A stretch of DNA of 64,000 bases from Plasticicumulans acidivorans (GTDB lineage: Bacteria; Pseudomonadota; Gammaproteobacteria; Competibacterales; Competibacteraceae), in assembly GCF_003182095.1 (NCBI RefSeq), contig NZ_QGTJ01000002.1, positions 216,435 to 280,434 of the forward strand, written 5' to 3'. This document shows, piece by piece, positions 8,338-18,611 of the stretch. The position numbers were made by a program, and so were the translations under genes. Below the pieces are notes generated by a model that saw only the letters and a program-made list of their open reading frames with translations, did no database searches and was not told where the DNA came from. Positions within the stretch are counted from its first letter, which is position 1, and each line of letters begins with the position of its first letter.

Positions 8338-9591
8338 TCAGGCGGTCAACGGCCGGCCGCAGGCCAGCCGCGGCTGGCGCCCGGCCAGCCCCATCATCTG
8401 CCGCGCCAGCGCACGCTTGGCCGGTGCGCACAGGTCGAAGGCCAGCAGGCCGAGATTGCGCGCCAGCATCAGCGGCGGCAGCGGACTGGTGAACAGACGG
8501 GCAAGACCGTCGGTGAAGCCGATGGTCTTGCGCTGATCCCAGCGACGCCAGTCGGCGTAGCGCGCCAATACGCTCGGCGCGCCCGGATCCGCGCCGGCGC
8601 GCACTGCATCGACGATGACCTCAGCCAGTGCGGCAACATCGCGCAGGCCCAGATTGAAGCCCTGCCCGGCGATCGGGTGCAGCGTATGCGCGGCGTTGCC
8701 GACCAGCGCCACACGCTCGCGGGCGTGTTCACGCGCCTTGACCAGACGCAGCGGGTGCGCCTGACGGTGGCCGACACGCTCGAAGCGGCCGAGCCGCTCA
8801 CCGAAGCGCGCCTGCACCAGTGCGAGGAAAGCCGCATCGTCCATCGCCAGCGCCGCATCGGCCGCCTGCGACGCCACGGTCAGCACCAGGGCGCAACGGC
8901 GCTCGCCATGCGGCAGCAGCGCCAGCGGCCCATCCGCGGTGAAGCGTTCATAAGCGACACCGGCGTGCGGATACTGCGGCGTGACGTTGGCGATGATCGC
9001 CGTCTGGCCGTAGTCCCACTCCAGCGTCGGCACGCCGAGCTGCTCGCGCAGGGTCGAGCGGGCACCGTCGGCGGCCACCACCAGCCGGGCCCGGAGCGCC
9101 CGCGTGGTGCCCGCCGTGCGCACATGCAAAACCACCGCCGTGCTTTCCGGGCCGACACTTTCGACGCTCGCCGGGCACAGCAGATCGACGTCGCGCAGAC
9201 CGGCCAGACGCTGCTGCAAGGCGGCGCCGATGGCGCGCGCGGCAACCACATAGCCAAGCGCTTCGACGCCTTCGTCGCGGCAGTCGAGACGGGCCACGCC
9301 GACGTGGCCGCGGTCGGAAATATGAATGCGCCGGATCGGTGTCGCCGCCTCAAGCAGGTCCGGCCAGACACCGAGCCCCTCGAAAATGCGCCGCGAACCC
9401 CAGCCGAGCGCGAGCGTGCGCTCGTCGTAGCCCGGATGCGTATCGCCGGTGCTCCAGGCCTGCGCCTCGATCAGCGCGATACGCAGGCCGAGGCCGTCGA
9501 GCGCTGCCGCCAGACAGGCGCCGGCCATGCCGCCACCAACCACGACGATGTCATAGTCGACGGCGTTGGCGGTCACCGCTGCATCGGCCAT
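8338..9591 (-). CDS. ubiH: 2-octaprenyl-6-methoxyphenol hydroxylase
   Basis: The 417-residue protein has the FAD motifs DIVVVGGGMAGACLAAAL, LVVAADGARSTLREQLG and ALVGNAAHTLHPIAGQGFNL. Placement directly after pepP and before a second UbiH-family protein is the classical pepP-ubiH-visC order, which supports UbiH for this copy. It would hydroxylate the ubiquinone precursor ring with O2 and NAD(P)H. The start ATG at 9591 lies 13 bases after the pepP stop. The sequence alone does not separate UbiH from UbiF/UbiI with certainty. Confidence 0.88.
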   Translation of the reverse strand: MADAAVTANAVDYDIVVVGGGMAGACLAAALDGLGLRIALIEAQAWSTGDTHPGYDERTLALGWGSRRIFEGLGVWPDLLEAATPIRRIHISDRGHVGVARLDCRDEGVEALGYVVAARAIGAALQQRLAGLRDVDLLCPASVESVGPESTAVVLHVRTAGTTRALRARLVVAADGARSTLREQLGVPTLEWDYGQTAIIANVTPQYPHAGVAYERFTADGPLALLPHGERRCALVLTVASQAADAALAMDDAAFLALVQARFGERLGRFERVGHRQAHPLRLVKAREHARERVALVGNAAHTLHPIAGQGFNLGLRDVAALAEVIVDAVRAGADPGAPSVLARYADWRRWDQRKTIGFTDGLARLFTSPLPPLMLARNLGLLAFDLCAPAKRALARQMMGLAGRQPRLACGRPLTA

Positions 9592-9604
9592 CGTGCCTCC
9601 TCCC

Positions 9605-10924
<1,320 letters not shown>

Positions 10925-10954
10925 CGCCCAGCCTCCCGCTCCAGTCTGACCTGA

Positions 10955-11533
10955 CTACTGCAACTGCACCGGCGCGTCGTGCGTCGTGCGTGGCGCCAGT
11001 GAAGCGTGCACCAGCAGCGCCCCCATGCGCACGTACTCGACGACTTCGGCATACGCCGTTTCATCATCGTCCGACGGCTCGTCGGCATCGAAACCGACCT
11101 GGGCGATCTCGCGCAGATCTTCGAGGTATTCGCGGGCATCGGCCCCCAGCGCGTCGATGCGGTCGGCCGCTTCGCGGCCCAGTCCGTAGATGAAGCCCTG
11201 GCACCAGGCCCCGAGCGCCTCGGCACGCTCATCGAGCGCACTGTCATCGGCATCCGGCAGCAACGGCTCGAAACCGAAGGTCTCATCAGCCAGCGCGGCA
11301 CCGGTGGCGGTGAACAGTGATTCGAGCTGCACGCGACCGTCGGCCTGCAGGGCCGCAACGTCGCTCAACTCCTGCTGCAATACGCCAAGCCAGCGGTGCA
11401 TGCTCAACGACTGATCCGCGCAGTACATGCCCACCAGCAAACCATGCACCTCTGCCGCCTGACTCAGGCTGCCGGCTCGCGAGAGCGTGGTCTGAATCTC
11501 GTCAAAAGGCGGCGTTCGAAAGCGATCGTTCAT
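10955..11533 (-). CDS. ygfB: YgfB/UPF0149 family protein
   Basis: The start at 11533 (MNDRFRTPPFDEIQTTLSRA) gives 192 residues; the frame extends further upstream but across the divergent gene. The helical pattern AEVHGLLVGMYCADQ, ALGAWCQGFIYGLG and AYAEVVEYVRMGALLV is that of YgfB/YecA-like UPF0149 proteins. The function is not well defined; in Pseudomonas a YgfB homologue affects beta-lactam response. It heads the ygfB-pepP-ubiH unit and is divergent from the zapA unit, with 131 bases between. Confidence 0.9.
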   Translation of the reverse strand: MNDRFRTPPFDEIQTTLSRAGSLSQAAEVHGLLVGMYCADQSLSMHRWLGVLQQELSDVAALQADGRVQLESLFTATGAALADETFGFEPLLPDADDSALDERAEALGAWCQGFIYGLGREAADRIDALGADAREYLEDLREIAQVGFDADEPSDDDETAYAEVVEYVRMGALLVHASLAPRTTHDAPVQLQ

Positions 11534-11664
11534 GCCGGAAAGCCTCCCGGGACGGCACAGAAAGGCTCCGCATGCTACACCCCCGCATCGCCGCGCCGGT
11601 AGTTTGCCGCTTTGGCCACGCGGCGATTGACCCTGTCGCAAACCGCCACCTATAGTCCCCGTCC

Positions 11665-12120
11665 ATGGAAACGACCCTCGTCCCAGGCCCCGCTCCGGCC
11701 CTGTCTGCCCTCGAAAAACGTGTCGGCGAACTCGCCAGATTCGGCGAATCCATGGCCGGCGACAACCGCAAGCTGCGCCAGCAGGTCGGTCACCTCGATG
11801 TCGAACTGGCGGCAACCCGCCAGGCCCGCATCGATGAGACCACGCGCCTGCGTGACAGCCACGAGCACCAGCTGCGCGAGCTGCAGGCCACCCACACCCG
11901 TGAAGTCGAAGCGCTGCGCAGCGACTACGAAACACAGCTGGCCGAACTGCGGGCCGCTCACGTGACAGAAATCGAGCACCTGAGCAGCCTGCACGCCGAT
12001 GAACTCGGCACGCTGCGGGAAGGCTACGAGAGCGAGCTCGACGACCTCCGCACCCGTCTGCAGGACGCAGAGAACCGCCTGGCACTGATGGTTTCACGCC
12101 TGCGCACCCTGGAGTCCTGA
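11665..12120 (+). CDS. coiled-coil protein upstream of zapA, ZapB-like
   Basis: This 151-residue protein is almost wholly helical and charged. After a short N-terminal helix resembling the small coiled-coil proteins usually found before zapA (ALEKRVGELARFGESMAGDN RKLRQ), it continues through repeated segments of the form LxxxHxxEVExLRxxYExQL (HEHQLRELQATHTREVEALR, DYETQLAELRAAHVTEIEHL, HADELGTLREGYESELDDLR). The usual neighbour of zapA is much shorter, so the repeat region looks like an extension. It ends 2 bases before zapA, and a division-related role is inferred from that. Confidence 0.7.
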   Translation: METTLVPGPAPALSALEKRVGELARFGESMAGDNRKLRQQVGHLDVELAATRQARIDETTRLRDSHEHQLRELQATHTREVEALRSDYETQLAELRAAHVTEIEHLSSLHADELGTLREGYESELDDLRTRLQDAENRLALMVSRLRTLES

Positions 12121-12122
12121 GC

Positions 12123-12437
12123 ATGTCCGCGAGCAACCAGCTCATCACCGTACGCATCATGGACGGTGAATACAAAGTCGCGTGTCCGCCCGAGGAAATC
12201 GATGATCTGCAGCGGGCGGCCGCATTTCTCAACGAGCGCCTCGGCGAAGTCCGTGCCAGCGGCCGTATTTCCGGCCCCGAGCGCATCGCCGTCATGGCCG
12301 GCCTCAATCTGGCCTACGAGCTGCTGAAGATTTCACGCGAAGCCAATGCCGAACGCGAACTGACCCGCACCCAGGCCGAACGCCTGCTGCGCCTGGTCGA
12401 CGCGAGCCTTAGCAAAATCACCGAACAGCCGCTATAG
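12123..12437 (+). CDS. zapA: cell division protein ZapA
   Basis: The 104-residue protein has the ZapA fold: an N-terminal beta-strand part (QLITVRIMDGEYKVACPPEE) and a long C-terminal helix (AAAFLNERLGEVRASGRISG, AVMAGLNLAYELLKISREAN). ZapA stabilises FtsZ filaments at the division ring. The gene starts 2 bases after the coiled-coil gene. Its stop codon (12435-12437) lies within the predicted -10 box of the 6S RNA gene. Confidence 0.92.
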   Translation: MSASNQLITVRIMDGEYKVACPPEEIDDLQRAAAFLNERLGEVRASGRISGPERIAVMAGLNLAYELLKISREANAERELTRTQAERLLRLVDASLSKITEQPL

Positions 12438-12438
12438 T
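12409..12438 (+). promoter_or_regulatory. predicted sigma-70 promoter of 6S RNA
   Basis: TTAGCA (12409-12414), an 18-base spacer and TATAGT (12433-12438) form a plausible promoter whose start would be near 12445, just where the 6S structure begins. The -10 box overlaps the zapA stop. This is a pattern call, not a measured start site. Confidence 0.5.
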
Positions 12439-12442
12439 GTGT

Positions 12443-12648
12443 CTCACGGGCATCCCCTGCGGTGTTCGAGGAATAGGGCCGTAATCCCCTTGATCCATAG
12501 TTTGACAGCCGGGGGATCGGTTACGCGGTATCGGTGTGCAAGTCCGCCTTCGCAGCGGGAAGCCTTAGATATCGTGCCGGTTCCCACTTGAACCAAGTAC
12601 TGGTTCAAGGGCCAGGCCCGGACGGCACATGCGGGGGGTGCCTCCTCT
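12443..12648 (+). ncRNA. ssrS: 6S RNA
   Basis: The stretch between zapA and ygfA is the conserved place for ssrS. The ends pair to form a long closing stem: GGCATCCCCTGCGGTG (12449-12464) against CACATGCGGGGGGTGCC (12626-12642), with few mismatches. The middle contains the purine/pyrimidine arms expected to form the large open bubble that mimics an open promoter and binds RNA polymerase holoenzyme. A T-rich run (TCCTCTTTTT) follows the stem and may serve as terminator. Exact ends are estimates. Confidence 0.85.
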
Positions 12649-12682
12649 TTTTGCCCGCTCTCAGCAGAACCCACCTGTGACC

Positions 12683-13252
12683 ATGCAGCCCACCGATCTG
12701 CGCCGCGCGCTGCGCGCGCGCCGGCGTGAGCTCGACGCCGGTTTCCGCGCTGAAGCAGCGGCCCGCGTCGCCAGCCGCATCGCCAGCCAACCGGCCTTCA
12801 CCAGCGCACAGCGCGTCGCCGTGTACATCGCCTTCGACGGCGAGCTCGATCCGGCACCGCTGGTCGACATCGCCCGCGCCTGCGGCAAGGACGTGCTGCT
12901 GCCAGTGCTGCAGGGCGATCAGGCCATGCACTTCGGCCTGTGGCCCGCCGCTGCCGAGCTGAGCAGCAACCGCTTCGGTATTCCGGAACCGCACGCCACC
13001 GAGCGTTTTGCCGCACGCGACGTCGATCTGGTGCTGACGCCGCTGGTCGGTTTCGATGTGCAATGCGGACGCCTCGGCATGGGCGGCGGCTTCTACGACC
13101 GCACCTTCGCCTTCCTGCTTGACGATGCCGAGGCGCGACCGCGGCTGTTCGGCCTCGCCTACGACTGCCAGCGCGTCGAGCAGCTGCCGCGCCAGCCCTG
13201 GGACGTGCCGCTCGCGGCGGTCGTCACCGAAGCCGCCGTGTACTGCGCCTGA
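12683..13252 (+). CDS. ygfA: 5-formyltetrahydrofolate cyclo-ligase
   Basis: The start at 12683 (MQPTDLRRALRARRRELDAG) gives 189 residues and leaves the 6S RNA intact. The family motif LVLTPLVGFDVQCGRLGMGG GFYDR (residues about 115-139) holds the substrate and ATP site; the N-terminal basic helix is also typical. The enzyme converts 5-formyl-THF to 5,10-methenyl-THF using ATP. Co-transcription of ssrS and ygfA is the rule in gammaproteobacteria, and no separate promoter is evident here. Confidence 0.93.
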   Translation: MQPTDLRRALRARRRELDAGFRAEAAARVASRIASQPAFTSAQRVAVYIAFDGELDPAPLVDIARACGKDVLLPVLQGDQAMHFGLWPAAAELSSNRFGIPEPHATERFAARDVDLVLTPLVGFDVQCGRLGMGGGFYDRTFAFLLDDAEARPRLFGLAYDCQRVEQLPRQPWDVPLAAVVTEAAVYCA

Positions 13253-13299
13253 ACTCGGGCGATACTGCGGACCCGTTCCCCGCCCCGACAGGTCAGGCG

Positions 13300-13761
13300 A
13301 TGAATCACTGGCTGATGAAATCCGAGCCCGGCGAGTTCAGCATCGACGCGCTGGAAGCGATGCCCGAGCGCACCGAGCACTGGGACGGCGTGCGCAATTA
13401 CCAGGCGCGCAACATGATGCGCGACCAGATGCAGCTCGGCGACCGGGTGTTCTTCTATCACTCCAACACCGAGGTGCCGGGCATCGTCGGCATCGCCGAG
13501 ATCGCGCGCACCGGCTACCCGGACTTCCTCGCCTGGGAGCCGACGGACAAGCACTACGCCCCGAAGAGCACGCCGGACAAGCCGATCTGGTACATGGTCG
13601 ACATCCGCTTCGTGCGCCGTCTCCAGCGCACGATCAGCCTGAGCGAACTCAAGGAGCACGCCGACGCGCTCGGCGATTTTCCGCTGCTGCGCCGCGGCAA
13701 CCGGCTGTCGGTGATGCCGGTCAGCGCCGCGCAGTGGGATTACATCCTCGGCCTCGAATGA
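13300..13761 (+). CDS. EVE domain protein
   Basis: The 153-residue single-domain protein begins MNHWLMKSEPGEFSID and contains EHWDGVRNYQARNMMRDQMQ and GDRVFFYHSN, the hallmark of EVE (PUA-like) proteins. EVE domains are thought to read modified bases in DNA or RNA. It follows ygfA by 47 bases, an order known in other gammaproteobacteria, and its end lies 9 bases from the convergent ilvA. Confidence 0.9.
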   Translation: MNHWLMKSEPGEFSIDALEAMPERTEHWDGVRNYQARNMMRDQMQLGDRVFFYHSNTEVPGIVGIAEIARTGYPDFLAWEPTDKHYAPKSTPDKPIWYMVDIRFVRRLQRTISLSELKEHADALGDFPLLRRGNRLSVMPVSAAQWDYILGLE

Positions 13762-13770
13762 GCCGCCGGC

Positions 13771-15294
13771 TCAGCGCGCACCGCCATCGAGGAACCGCCG
13801 GTAGGCCGGATTATCGGTCTCCTCCCAGTACTCGTAGCCGAGCTGCGCCAGGATCTGGCGGAAGCGCTCGCGCTCGCCCGCCGGCACCTGCACGCCGGCC
13901 AGCACGCGACCGTAGTCGGCGCCGTGGTTGCGGTAATGGAACAGCGAGATGTTCCAGCCATGCACCATCGAGTTGAGGAACTTCAGCAGCGCACCCGGCC
14001 GTTCCGGGAACTGGAAGCGATACAGCACCTCATCGGCGATGCCCGGCGCATGGCCGCCGACCATGTAGCGCACGTGCAGCTTGGCCATCTCGTTGTCGCT
14101 CATGTCGAGCACCGGATAGCCCTCGCCGCGCAGCTGCTCGATCAGCGCCAGTTTTTCCTCGCGCCCCTCGCTGAGCTGCACACCGACGAAGATCTGCGCA
14201 TCGCGGGCATCGGCGTAGCGGTAGTTGAATTCGGTGATCGCGCGCTTGCCGAGGGTCTGGATGAACTTGCGGAAGGCGCCAGGCCGCTCGGGAATCGTCA
14301 CCGCGATCAGCGCCTCACGCTGCTCGCCGATCTCCGCGCGCTCGGCAACGTGGCGCAGGCGGTCGAAATTGACGTTGGCACCGCAGTTGATCGCAACCAG
14401 CGTCTGCCCGCTGATGCCGCGCTCGGCGACGTATTTCTTCAGGCCGGCGGTACCGACGGCGCCGGCCGGTTCGGCGATCGCGCGGGTGTCGTCGAAGATG
14501 TCCTTCATCGCCGCACAGATTTCATCGGTGCTGACGGTGATGACCTCATCGACGTATTCGCGGCACAGACTGAAGGTTTCCTCGCCGATCTGACGCACGG
14601 CGACACCGTCGGCAAAGATACCGACCTGATCGAGCACGACACGCTCGCCCGCCTGCATCGCCGCCTGCAGGCAGGCGGCATCGTCGGGCTCGACGCCGAT
14701 GATGCGGATATCCGGGCGCAGGTATTTGACGTAGGCGGCGATGCCGGCGATCAGCCCGCCGCCGCCGACGGCGACGAAGATCGCGTGGATTGGGTCCGGA
14801 TGCTGACGCAGGATCTCCATGCCAATGGTGCCCTGGCCGGCGATCACGTCCGGATCGTCGTAGGGATGGATGAAGGTCAGGCCCTTTTCGGCTTCGAGCT
14901 GGCGGGCGTGCTGCGCGGCCTCGTCGAAAGTGTCGCCGAACAGCACGACGCGTGCACCGCGCGCCTTGCAGGCGTTGATCTTGATCGGCGGCGTGGTGCG
15001 CGGCATCACGATCGTCGCCTTGACGCCGAGCTTCTGCGCCGACAGCGCCACGCCCTGCGCATGGTTGCCGGCCGAGGCACAGATCACACCGCGCTCCAGC
15101 GCCTCGCGCGGCAGGCCGACCATCTTGTTGTAGGCACCGCGCAGCTTGAAGGAGAACACCGGCTGCAGGTCTTCGCGCTTGAGCCGAATGGTGTTGCCGA
15201 GGCGGGTGGAGAGGCGGGGCAGCGAGTCCAGCGGGCTCTCGATCGCCACGTCATAGACGCGGGCGGAGAGGATCTTGCGGATATAGTCGTGCAT
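13771..15294 (-). CDS. ilvA: threonine ammonia-lyase, biosynthetic
   Basis: The start at 15294 (MHDYIRKILSARVYDVAIES) gives 507 residues, close to E. coli IlvA. The PLP lysine is in PVFSFKLRGAYNKM; the glycine loop is IFVAVGGGGLIAGIAAYVKY. Two ACT-like regulatory domains follow (LIAVTIPERPGAFRKFIQTL and YRFQFPERPGALLKFLNSM), as expected for the isoleucine-inhibited biosynthetic form. It deaminates threonine to 2-oxobutanoate, the first step to isoleucine. It is divergent from rpiA. Confidence 0.95.
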   Translation of the reverse strand: MHDYIRKILSARVYDVAIESPLDSLPRLSTRLGNTIRLKREDLQPVFSFKLRGAYNKMVGLPREALERGVICASAGNHAQGVALSAQKLGVKATIVMPRTTPPIKINACKARGARVVLFGDTFDEAAQHARQLEAEKGLTFIHPYDDPDVIAGQGTIGMEILRQHPDPIHAIFVAVGGGGLIAGIAAYVKYLRPDIRIIGVEPDDAACLQAAMQAGERVVLDQVGIFADGVAVRQIGEETFSLCREYVDEVITVSTDEICAAMKDIFDDTRAIAEPAGAVGTAGLKKYVAERGISGQTLVAINCGANVNFDRLRHVAERAEIGEQREALIAVTIPERPGAFRKFIQTLGKRAITEFNYRYADARDAQIFVGVQLSEGREEKLALIEQLRGEGYPVLDMSDNEMAKLHVRYMVGGHAPGIADEVLYRFQFPERPGALLKFLNSMVHGWNISLFHYRNHGADYGRVLAGVQVPAGERERFRQILAQLGYEYWEETDNPAYRRFLDGGAR

Positions 15295-15422
15295 GGTGAG
15301 CGCAGCGCTCGGAAACAGCGCCGATTGGCGGCGAAACAGGGGATATTGCACCGCCGCCCCGAGGGTGTCCATCCGCGCTACAATCCGCGCCCTTCCTCCC
15401 CCGCCTGCGGAATCGTCCCTCC

Positions 15423-16085
15423 ATGACCCAGGATGAACTCAAGCAGCGTGTCGCCGAAGCCGCCCTTGAATACGTCGAAGACGGCATGATCGTCGGCGTC
15501 GGTACCGGCTCGACGGTGAACTTCTTCATCGATGCGCTGGCGCGCATCAAGGGCCGCATCGACGGCGCCGTTTCCAGCTCGGAGGCCAGCAGCACGCGCC
15601 TGCGCGCGCACGGCATCCCGGTCTACGAACTCAACGCCGTCGGCCCGCTGCCGGTCTACATCGACGGCGCCGACGAGTCCGACCCGCAGCTGTGCCTGAC
15701 CAAGGGCGGCGGCGGCGCACTGACCCGCGAGAAGATCGTCGCCGCGGCGTCGGAACGCTTCGTCTGCATCGCCGATGCCTCGAAACTGGTCGAGCGCCTC
15801 GGCCGTTTCCCGCTGCCGGTCGAAGTCATCCCGATGGCGCGCAGCCATGTCGCCCGCCAGCTGCTCAAGCTCGGCGGCCAGCCGGTCTGGCGCGAGCAGT
15901 TCGTCACCGACAACGGCAACCTGATCCTCGATGTGCACGGCCTGCAGATCGACGACCCGCGCGGCCTCGAACGCGCGATCAACGACATTGCCGGCGTCGT
16001 CTGCAACGGCCTGTTCGCACTGCGCCCGGCCGATGTGCTGCTGCTCGCTTCCGCCGAAGGTGTGCGCCGCATCACGCCAGCCTGA
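15423..16085 (+). CDS. rpiA: ribose-5-phosphate isomerase A
   Basis: The 220-residue protein has all RpiA motifs: [16 protein letters not shown] (phosphate loop), [20 protein letters not shown] and [20 protein letters not shown] (catalytic Asp/Glu/Lys region). It interconverts ribose 5-phosphate and ribulose 5-phosphate. The ilvA-rpiA divergent arrangement is common in gammaproteobacteria. The start at 15423 leaves 128 bases for both promoters. Confidence 0.96.
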   Translation: MTQDELKQRVAEAALEYVEDGMIVGVGTGSTVNFFIDALARIKGRIDGAVSSSEASSTRLRAHGIPVYELNAVGPLPVYIDGADESDPQLCLTKGGGGALTREKIVAAASERFVCIADASKLVERLGRFPLPVEVIPMARSHVARQLLKLGGQPVWREQFVTDNGNLILDVHGLQIDDPRGLERAINDIAGVVCNGLFALRPADVLLLASAEGVRRITPA

Positions 16086-16104
16086 GATGTTGCAGTGCAG
16101 TGAC

Positions 16105-16134
16105 TTGGACCCTGCGTCGCAGCAACGTTAATAT
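16105..16134 (+). promoter_or_regulatory. candidate promoter of the aryl polyene operon
   Basis: TTGGAC (16105-16110) and TAATAT (16129-16134), 18 bases apart, lie in the 178-base gap before the acyl carrier protein gene. The following leader contains GCAGAG...CTCTGC (near 16155-16175), able to fold. This is the only good promoter-like site before the tightly packed operon of 16264-24880. Confidence 0.45.
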
Positions 16135-16263
16135 GCGTTCGTTCTATGAACATGCGCAGAGTGCACGGCTCTGCATGCGCTGTGCGCCCGCATGCGAGTC
16201 ATGTTCTTCGCCGGTTCACTCCGCCCTCGCCCAAGCGGGCGCCGTCCGCCGAGATTTGCAGCC

Positions 16264-16563
16264 ATGTCGCCCAGCACGCACGCCCCGCTTTCCGATGACG
16301 ATACCGCGACCCTGCAACGTGAGATCGCCGAACTGATCGTCGTCTCGCTGAACCTCGACGTCGCCGCCTCGGCGATCGCGGTCGAAGCGCCGCTGTACGG
16401 CGATGAAGGTCTCGGACTGGACTCGATCGACATCCTCGAACTCGCGCTGGTGGTGTCCAAGCGCTACGGCTTCGCGCTGCGCGCCGACAGCGAGGACAAC
16501 GTCCGCATTTTTTCCTCGCTGGCCCAGCTGGCGGACTACGTCCGCGCTCACCGCACCTGCTGA
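16264..16563 (+). CDS. acyl carrier protein of aryl polyene pathway
   Basis: The start at 16264 gives 99 residues. GLGLDSIDILELALVVSKRY carries the serine expected to receive 4'-phosphopantetheine (DSI), and the helical layout is that of a type II ACP. It heads the operon with the ligase, dehydratases and ketosynthases, so it probably carries the growing aryl polyene. Most known aryl polyene clusters have two ACP genes; I find only this one here. Confidence 0.9.
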   Translation: MSPSTHAPLSDDDTATLQREIAELIVVSLNLDVAASAIAVEAPLYGDEGLGLDSIDILELALVVSKRYGFALRADSEDNVRIFSSLAQLADYVRAHRTC

Positions 16564-16584
16564 GCCGGCATCGTGGCCGCCACG

Positions 16585-17247
16585 ATGAGCGCCGGACCTC
16601 TGCTGCGTGCCGCCGTCACCGCCCTGCTGCTGGTCACCTACTCGGTGGCCGTGCACCTGACCACGGCATCCGCCCAGCCCAGCGACCTCGGCGCAGCCGT
16701 CGCCGTGCTGCCACCGCTCGGTTTCGGCCTGCTGCTGGCCTGGCGCGCCACGCACCGCCGCCGCTGGCTGGCAGTGTGGTCACTTGTCGCCGCGGCCACG
16801 GCGCTCGGCTGGCCGCAGCTGCGCAGCGGCTTTGCCTGGATCTACCTGCTGCAGCACGCCGGCAGCTTCGCTCTGCTGGCGCTGCTGTTCGGCAGCACCC
16901 TGCGCCGTGGCGAGCTGGCGCTGATCTCGCGCGTGCACCAGCTCGTGCACGGCCAGCTGCCGCCGCTGGCGGCCCGCTACACACGCGGCGTCACCCAGGT
17001 GTGGGCGCTGTTCTGCACCACGATGACACTGACTTCGCTGGCGCTGTTCGCACTCGGCCCGCGTGAGAGCTGGTCACTGTTCGCCAATGCGCTGACGCCG
17101 GTGCTGGTCATTGCCCTGTTCGCCGCCGAATATCTGCTGCGCGTGTGCCTGCTGCCGGCGTCGATGCGTTCCGGGCTGCTCGATTCGATCCGCGCCTTCC
17201 GCCGCCTCGGCGACGCCGGCGCGACCACCCAGGCCTCGCAGTCATGA
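16585..17247 (+). CDS. COG4648-like membrane protein of aryl polyene cluster
   Basis: This roughly 220-residue polytopic membrane protein has hydrophobic segments LLRAAVTALLLVTYSVAVHL, AVAVLPPLGFGLLLAW, SLVAAATALGWPQL, SFALLALLFGST, ALFCTTMTLTSLALFAL and ALTPVLVIALFAAEYLL. Proteins of this kind (COG4648) sit between the ACP and the ligase in aryl polyene clusters; their role is unknown. The start is unsure: GTG 16573 or ATG 16585. The stop overlaps the ligase start. Confidence 0.75.
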   Translation: MSAGPLLRAAVTALLLVTYSVAVHLTTASAQPSDLGAAVAVLPPLGFGLLLAWRATHRRRWLAVWSLVAAATALGWPQLRSGFAWIYLLQHAGSFALLALLFGSTLRRGELALISRVHQLVHGQLPPLAARYTRGVTQVWALFCTTMTLTSLALFALGPRESWSLFANALTPVLVIALFAAEYLLRVCLLPASMRSGLLDSIRAFRRLGDAGATTQASQS

Positions 17248-18611
17248 GCGCCGACGCGCCGCTGCCGCTGCTGTCCCACACCGAGGCCGACGCCATCGTC
17301 GCCTGGCGGCACGGTGCACCGATCAGCCGCCGGCGCATGCTCGGCGACATCGAACGCGTCGCCGCGGCGCTGCCGGCCGGACGCCACCTGCTCAACGTCT
17401 GCAGCGACCGCTACCACTTCGCGGTCGGCCTCGCCGCCGGCGTACTCGCCGGGCGCATCAGCCTGCTGCCGTCGACACTGACTGAAAGCGTCGTGCGCCA
17501 GTTGCTGGTCGATGCCCCCGACACGGTACTGCTCAGCGAAGCCGATGCGCCGGCGCTGCTGCCGGGCACGCTGCCGCGACTGATCTATCCGCAGGGCGAG
17601 CGCCACGACGGGCCGGCGCAGGTGCCGCTGATCGATGCCGGGCAGCTGGCCGCTCGCGTGTTCACCTCCGGCTCGACCGGCCTGCCGCAGCCGCACGGCA
17701 AGAGCTGGGGCCGGCTGGTGCGCAACGCCCGCACCGGCGCCCGCGCGCTCGGCCTCGACGACGGCCGCAATTTCGCCCTGCTCGGCACGGTGCCGCCGCA
17801 GCATATGTACGGCCTGGAATCGACGGTGCTGCTGGCGCTGCACGGCGGCGGCGCGCTGGTCGCCGAACGGCCCTTCCACCCGGCTGAAATCGCCGCGGCA
17901 CTGGCCGCGCTGCCGGCACCGCGGGTGCTGGTCAGCACGCCGTTCCACCTGCGCACACTGCTCGCCGCCGGTACCGAACTGCCGACGCTGGCGCGCGTGC
18001 TGAGCGCGACGTCGCCGCTCGAACGCACGCTCGCCGCCGCCATCGAAGCGCACTGCGCGACGCGGCTGAGCGAGATCTACGGCAGCACCGAAAGCGGACA
18101 GGTCGCGGTACGCGACAGCGCCCGCGAAGAGCACTGGACGCTGATGCCCGGCATCGAGCTGCAGCAGCGCGACGGCCGCGGCTGGGTCAGCGGCGGCCAC
18201 ATCGAGGCGCCGGTGCCGCTCGGCGACGCCATCACGCCGCTCGACAGCCGCCACTTCATGCTCGGCGCCCGCGACGAGGACATGGTCAACATCGCCGGCA
18301 AGCGCACTTCGCTGGCCTACCTCAACCATCAGCTGCTGGCCATCGCCGGCGTCGTCGACGGCGCCTTCTACATGCCGGACGCAACAGCGGACGACGCAGC
18401 GCAGCACGGCATCACCCGGCTGGCGGCCTTCGTCGTCGCCCCGACGCTCGGCCGCGAGGCGCTGCTGCACGCGCTGCGCGCGGCGATCGACCCGGTGTTC
18501 CTGCCGCGACCGCTGATCCACCTCGCCACGCTGCCGCGCAATGCCACCGGCAAACTGCCGCGCGCCGCCTGCGAGGCCCTGCTCGCTGCCCATCGCGGGA
18601 GCGCCCCGTGA
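17244..18611 (+). CDS. aryl/acyl-ACP ligase (AMP-forming), aryl polyene starter loading
   Basis: The 455-residue ANL-superfamily enzyme has the P-loop-like VFTSGSTGLPQPHGKSW (residues about 140-156), the A5 motif SEIYGSTESGQVAVRD, the A7/A8 region (RDEDMVNIAGKRTSLAYLNH) and the C-terminal lysine motif LPRNATGKLPR. It should activate a hydroxybenzoate as adenylate and load it on the ACP, as described for ligases of aryl polyene and xanthomonadin pathways. It overlaps both neighbours by ATGA/GTGA junctions. Confidence 0.88.
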   Translation: MSADAPLPLLSHTEADAIVAWRHGAPISRRRMLGDIERVAAALPAGRHLLNVCSDRYHFAVGLAAGVLAGRISLLPSTLTESVVRQLLVDAPDTVLLSEADAPALLPGTLPRLIYPQGERHDGPAQVPLIDAGQLAARVFTSGSTGLPQPHGKSWGRLVRNARTGARALGLDDGRNFALLGTVPPQHMYGLESTVLLALHGGGALVAERPFHPAEIAAALAALPAPRVLVSTPFHLRTLLAAGTELPTLARVLSATSPLERTLAAAIEAHCATRLSEIYGSTESGQVAVRDSAREEHWTLMPGIELQQRDGRGWVSGGHIEAPVPLGDAITPLDSRHFMLGARDEDMVNIAGKRTSLAYLNHQLLAIAGVVDGAFYMPDATADDAAQHGITRLAAFVVAPTLGREALLHALRAAIDPVFLPRPLIHLATLPRNATGKLPRAACEALLAAHRGSAP

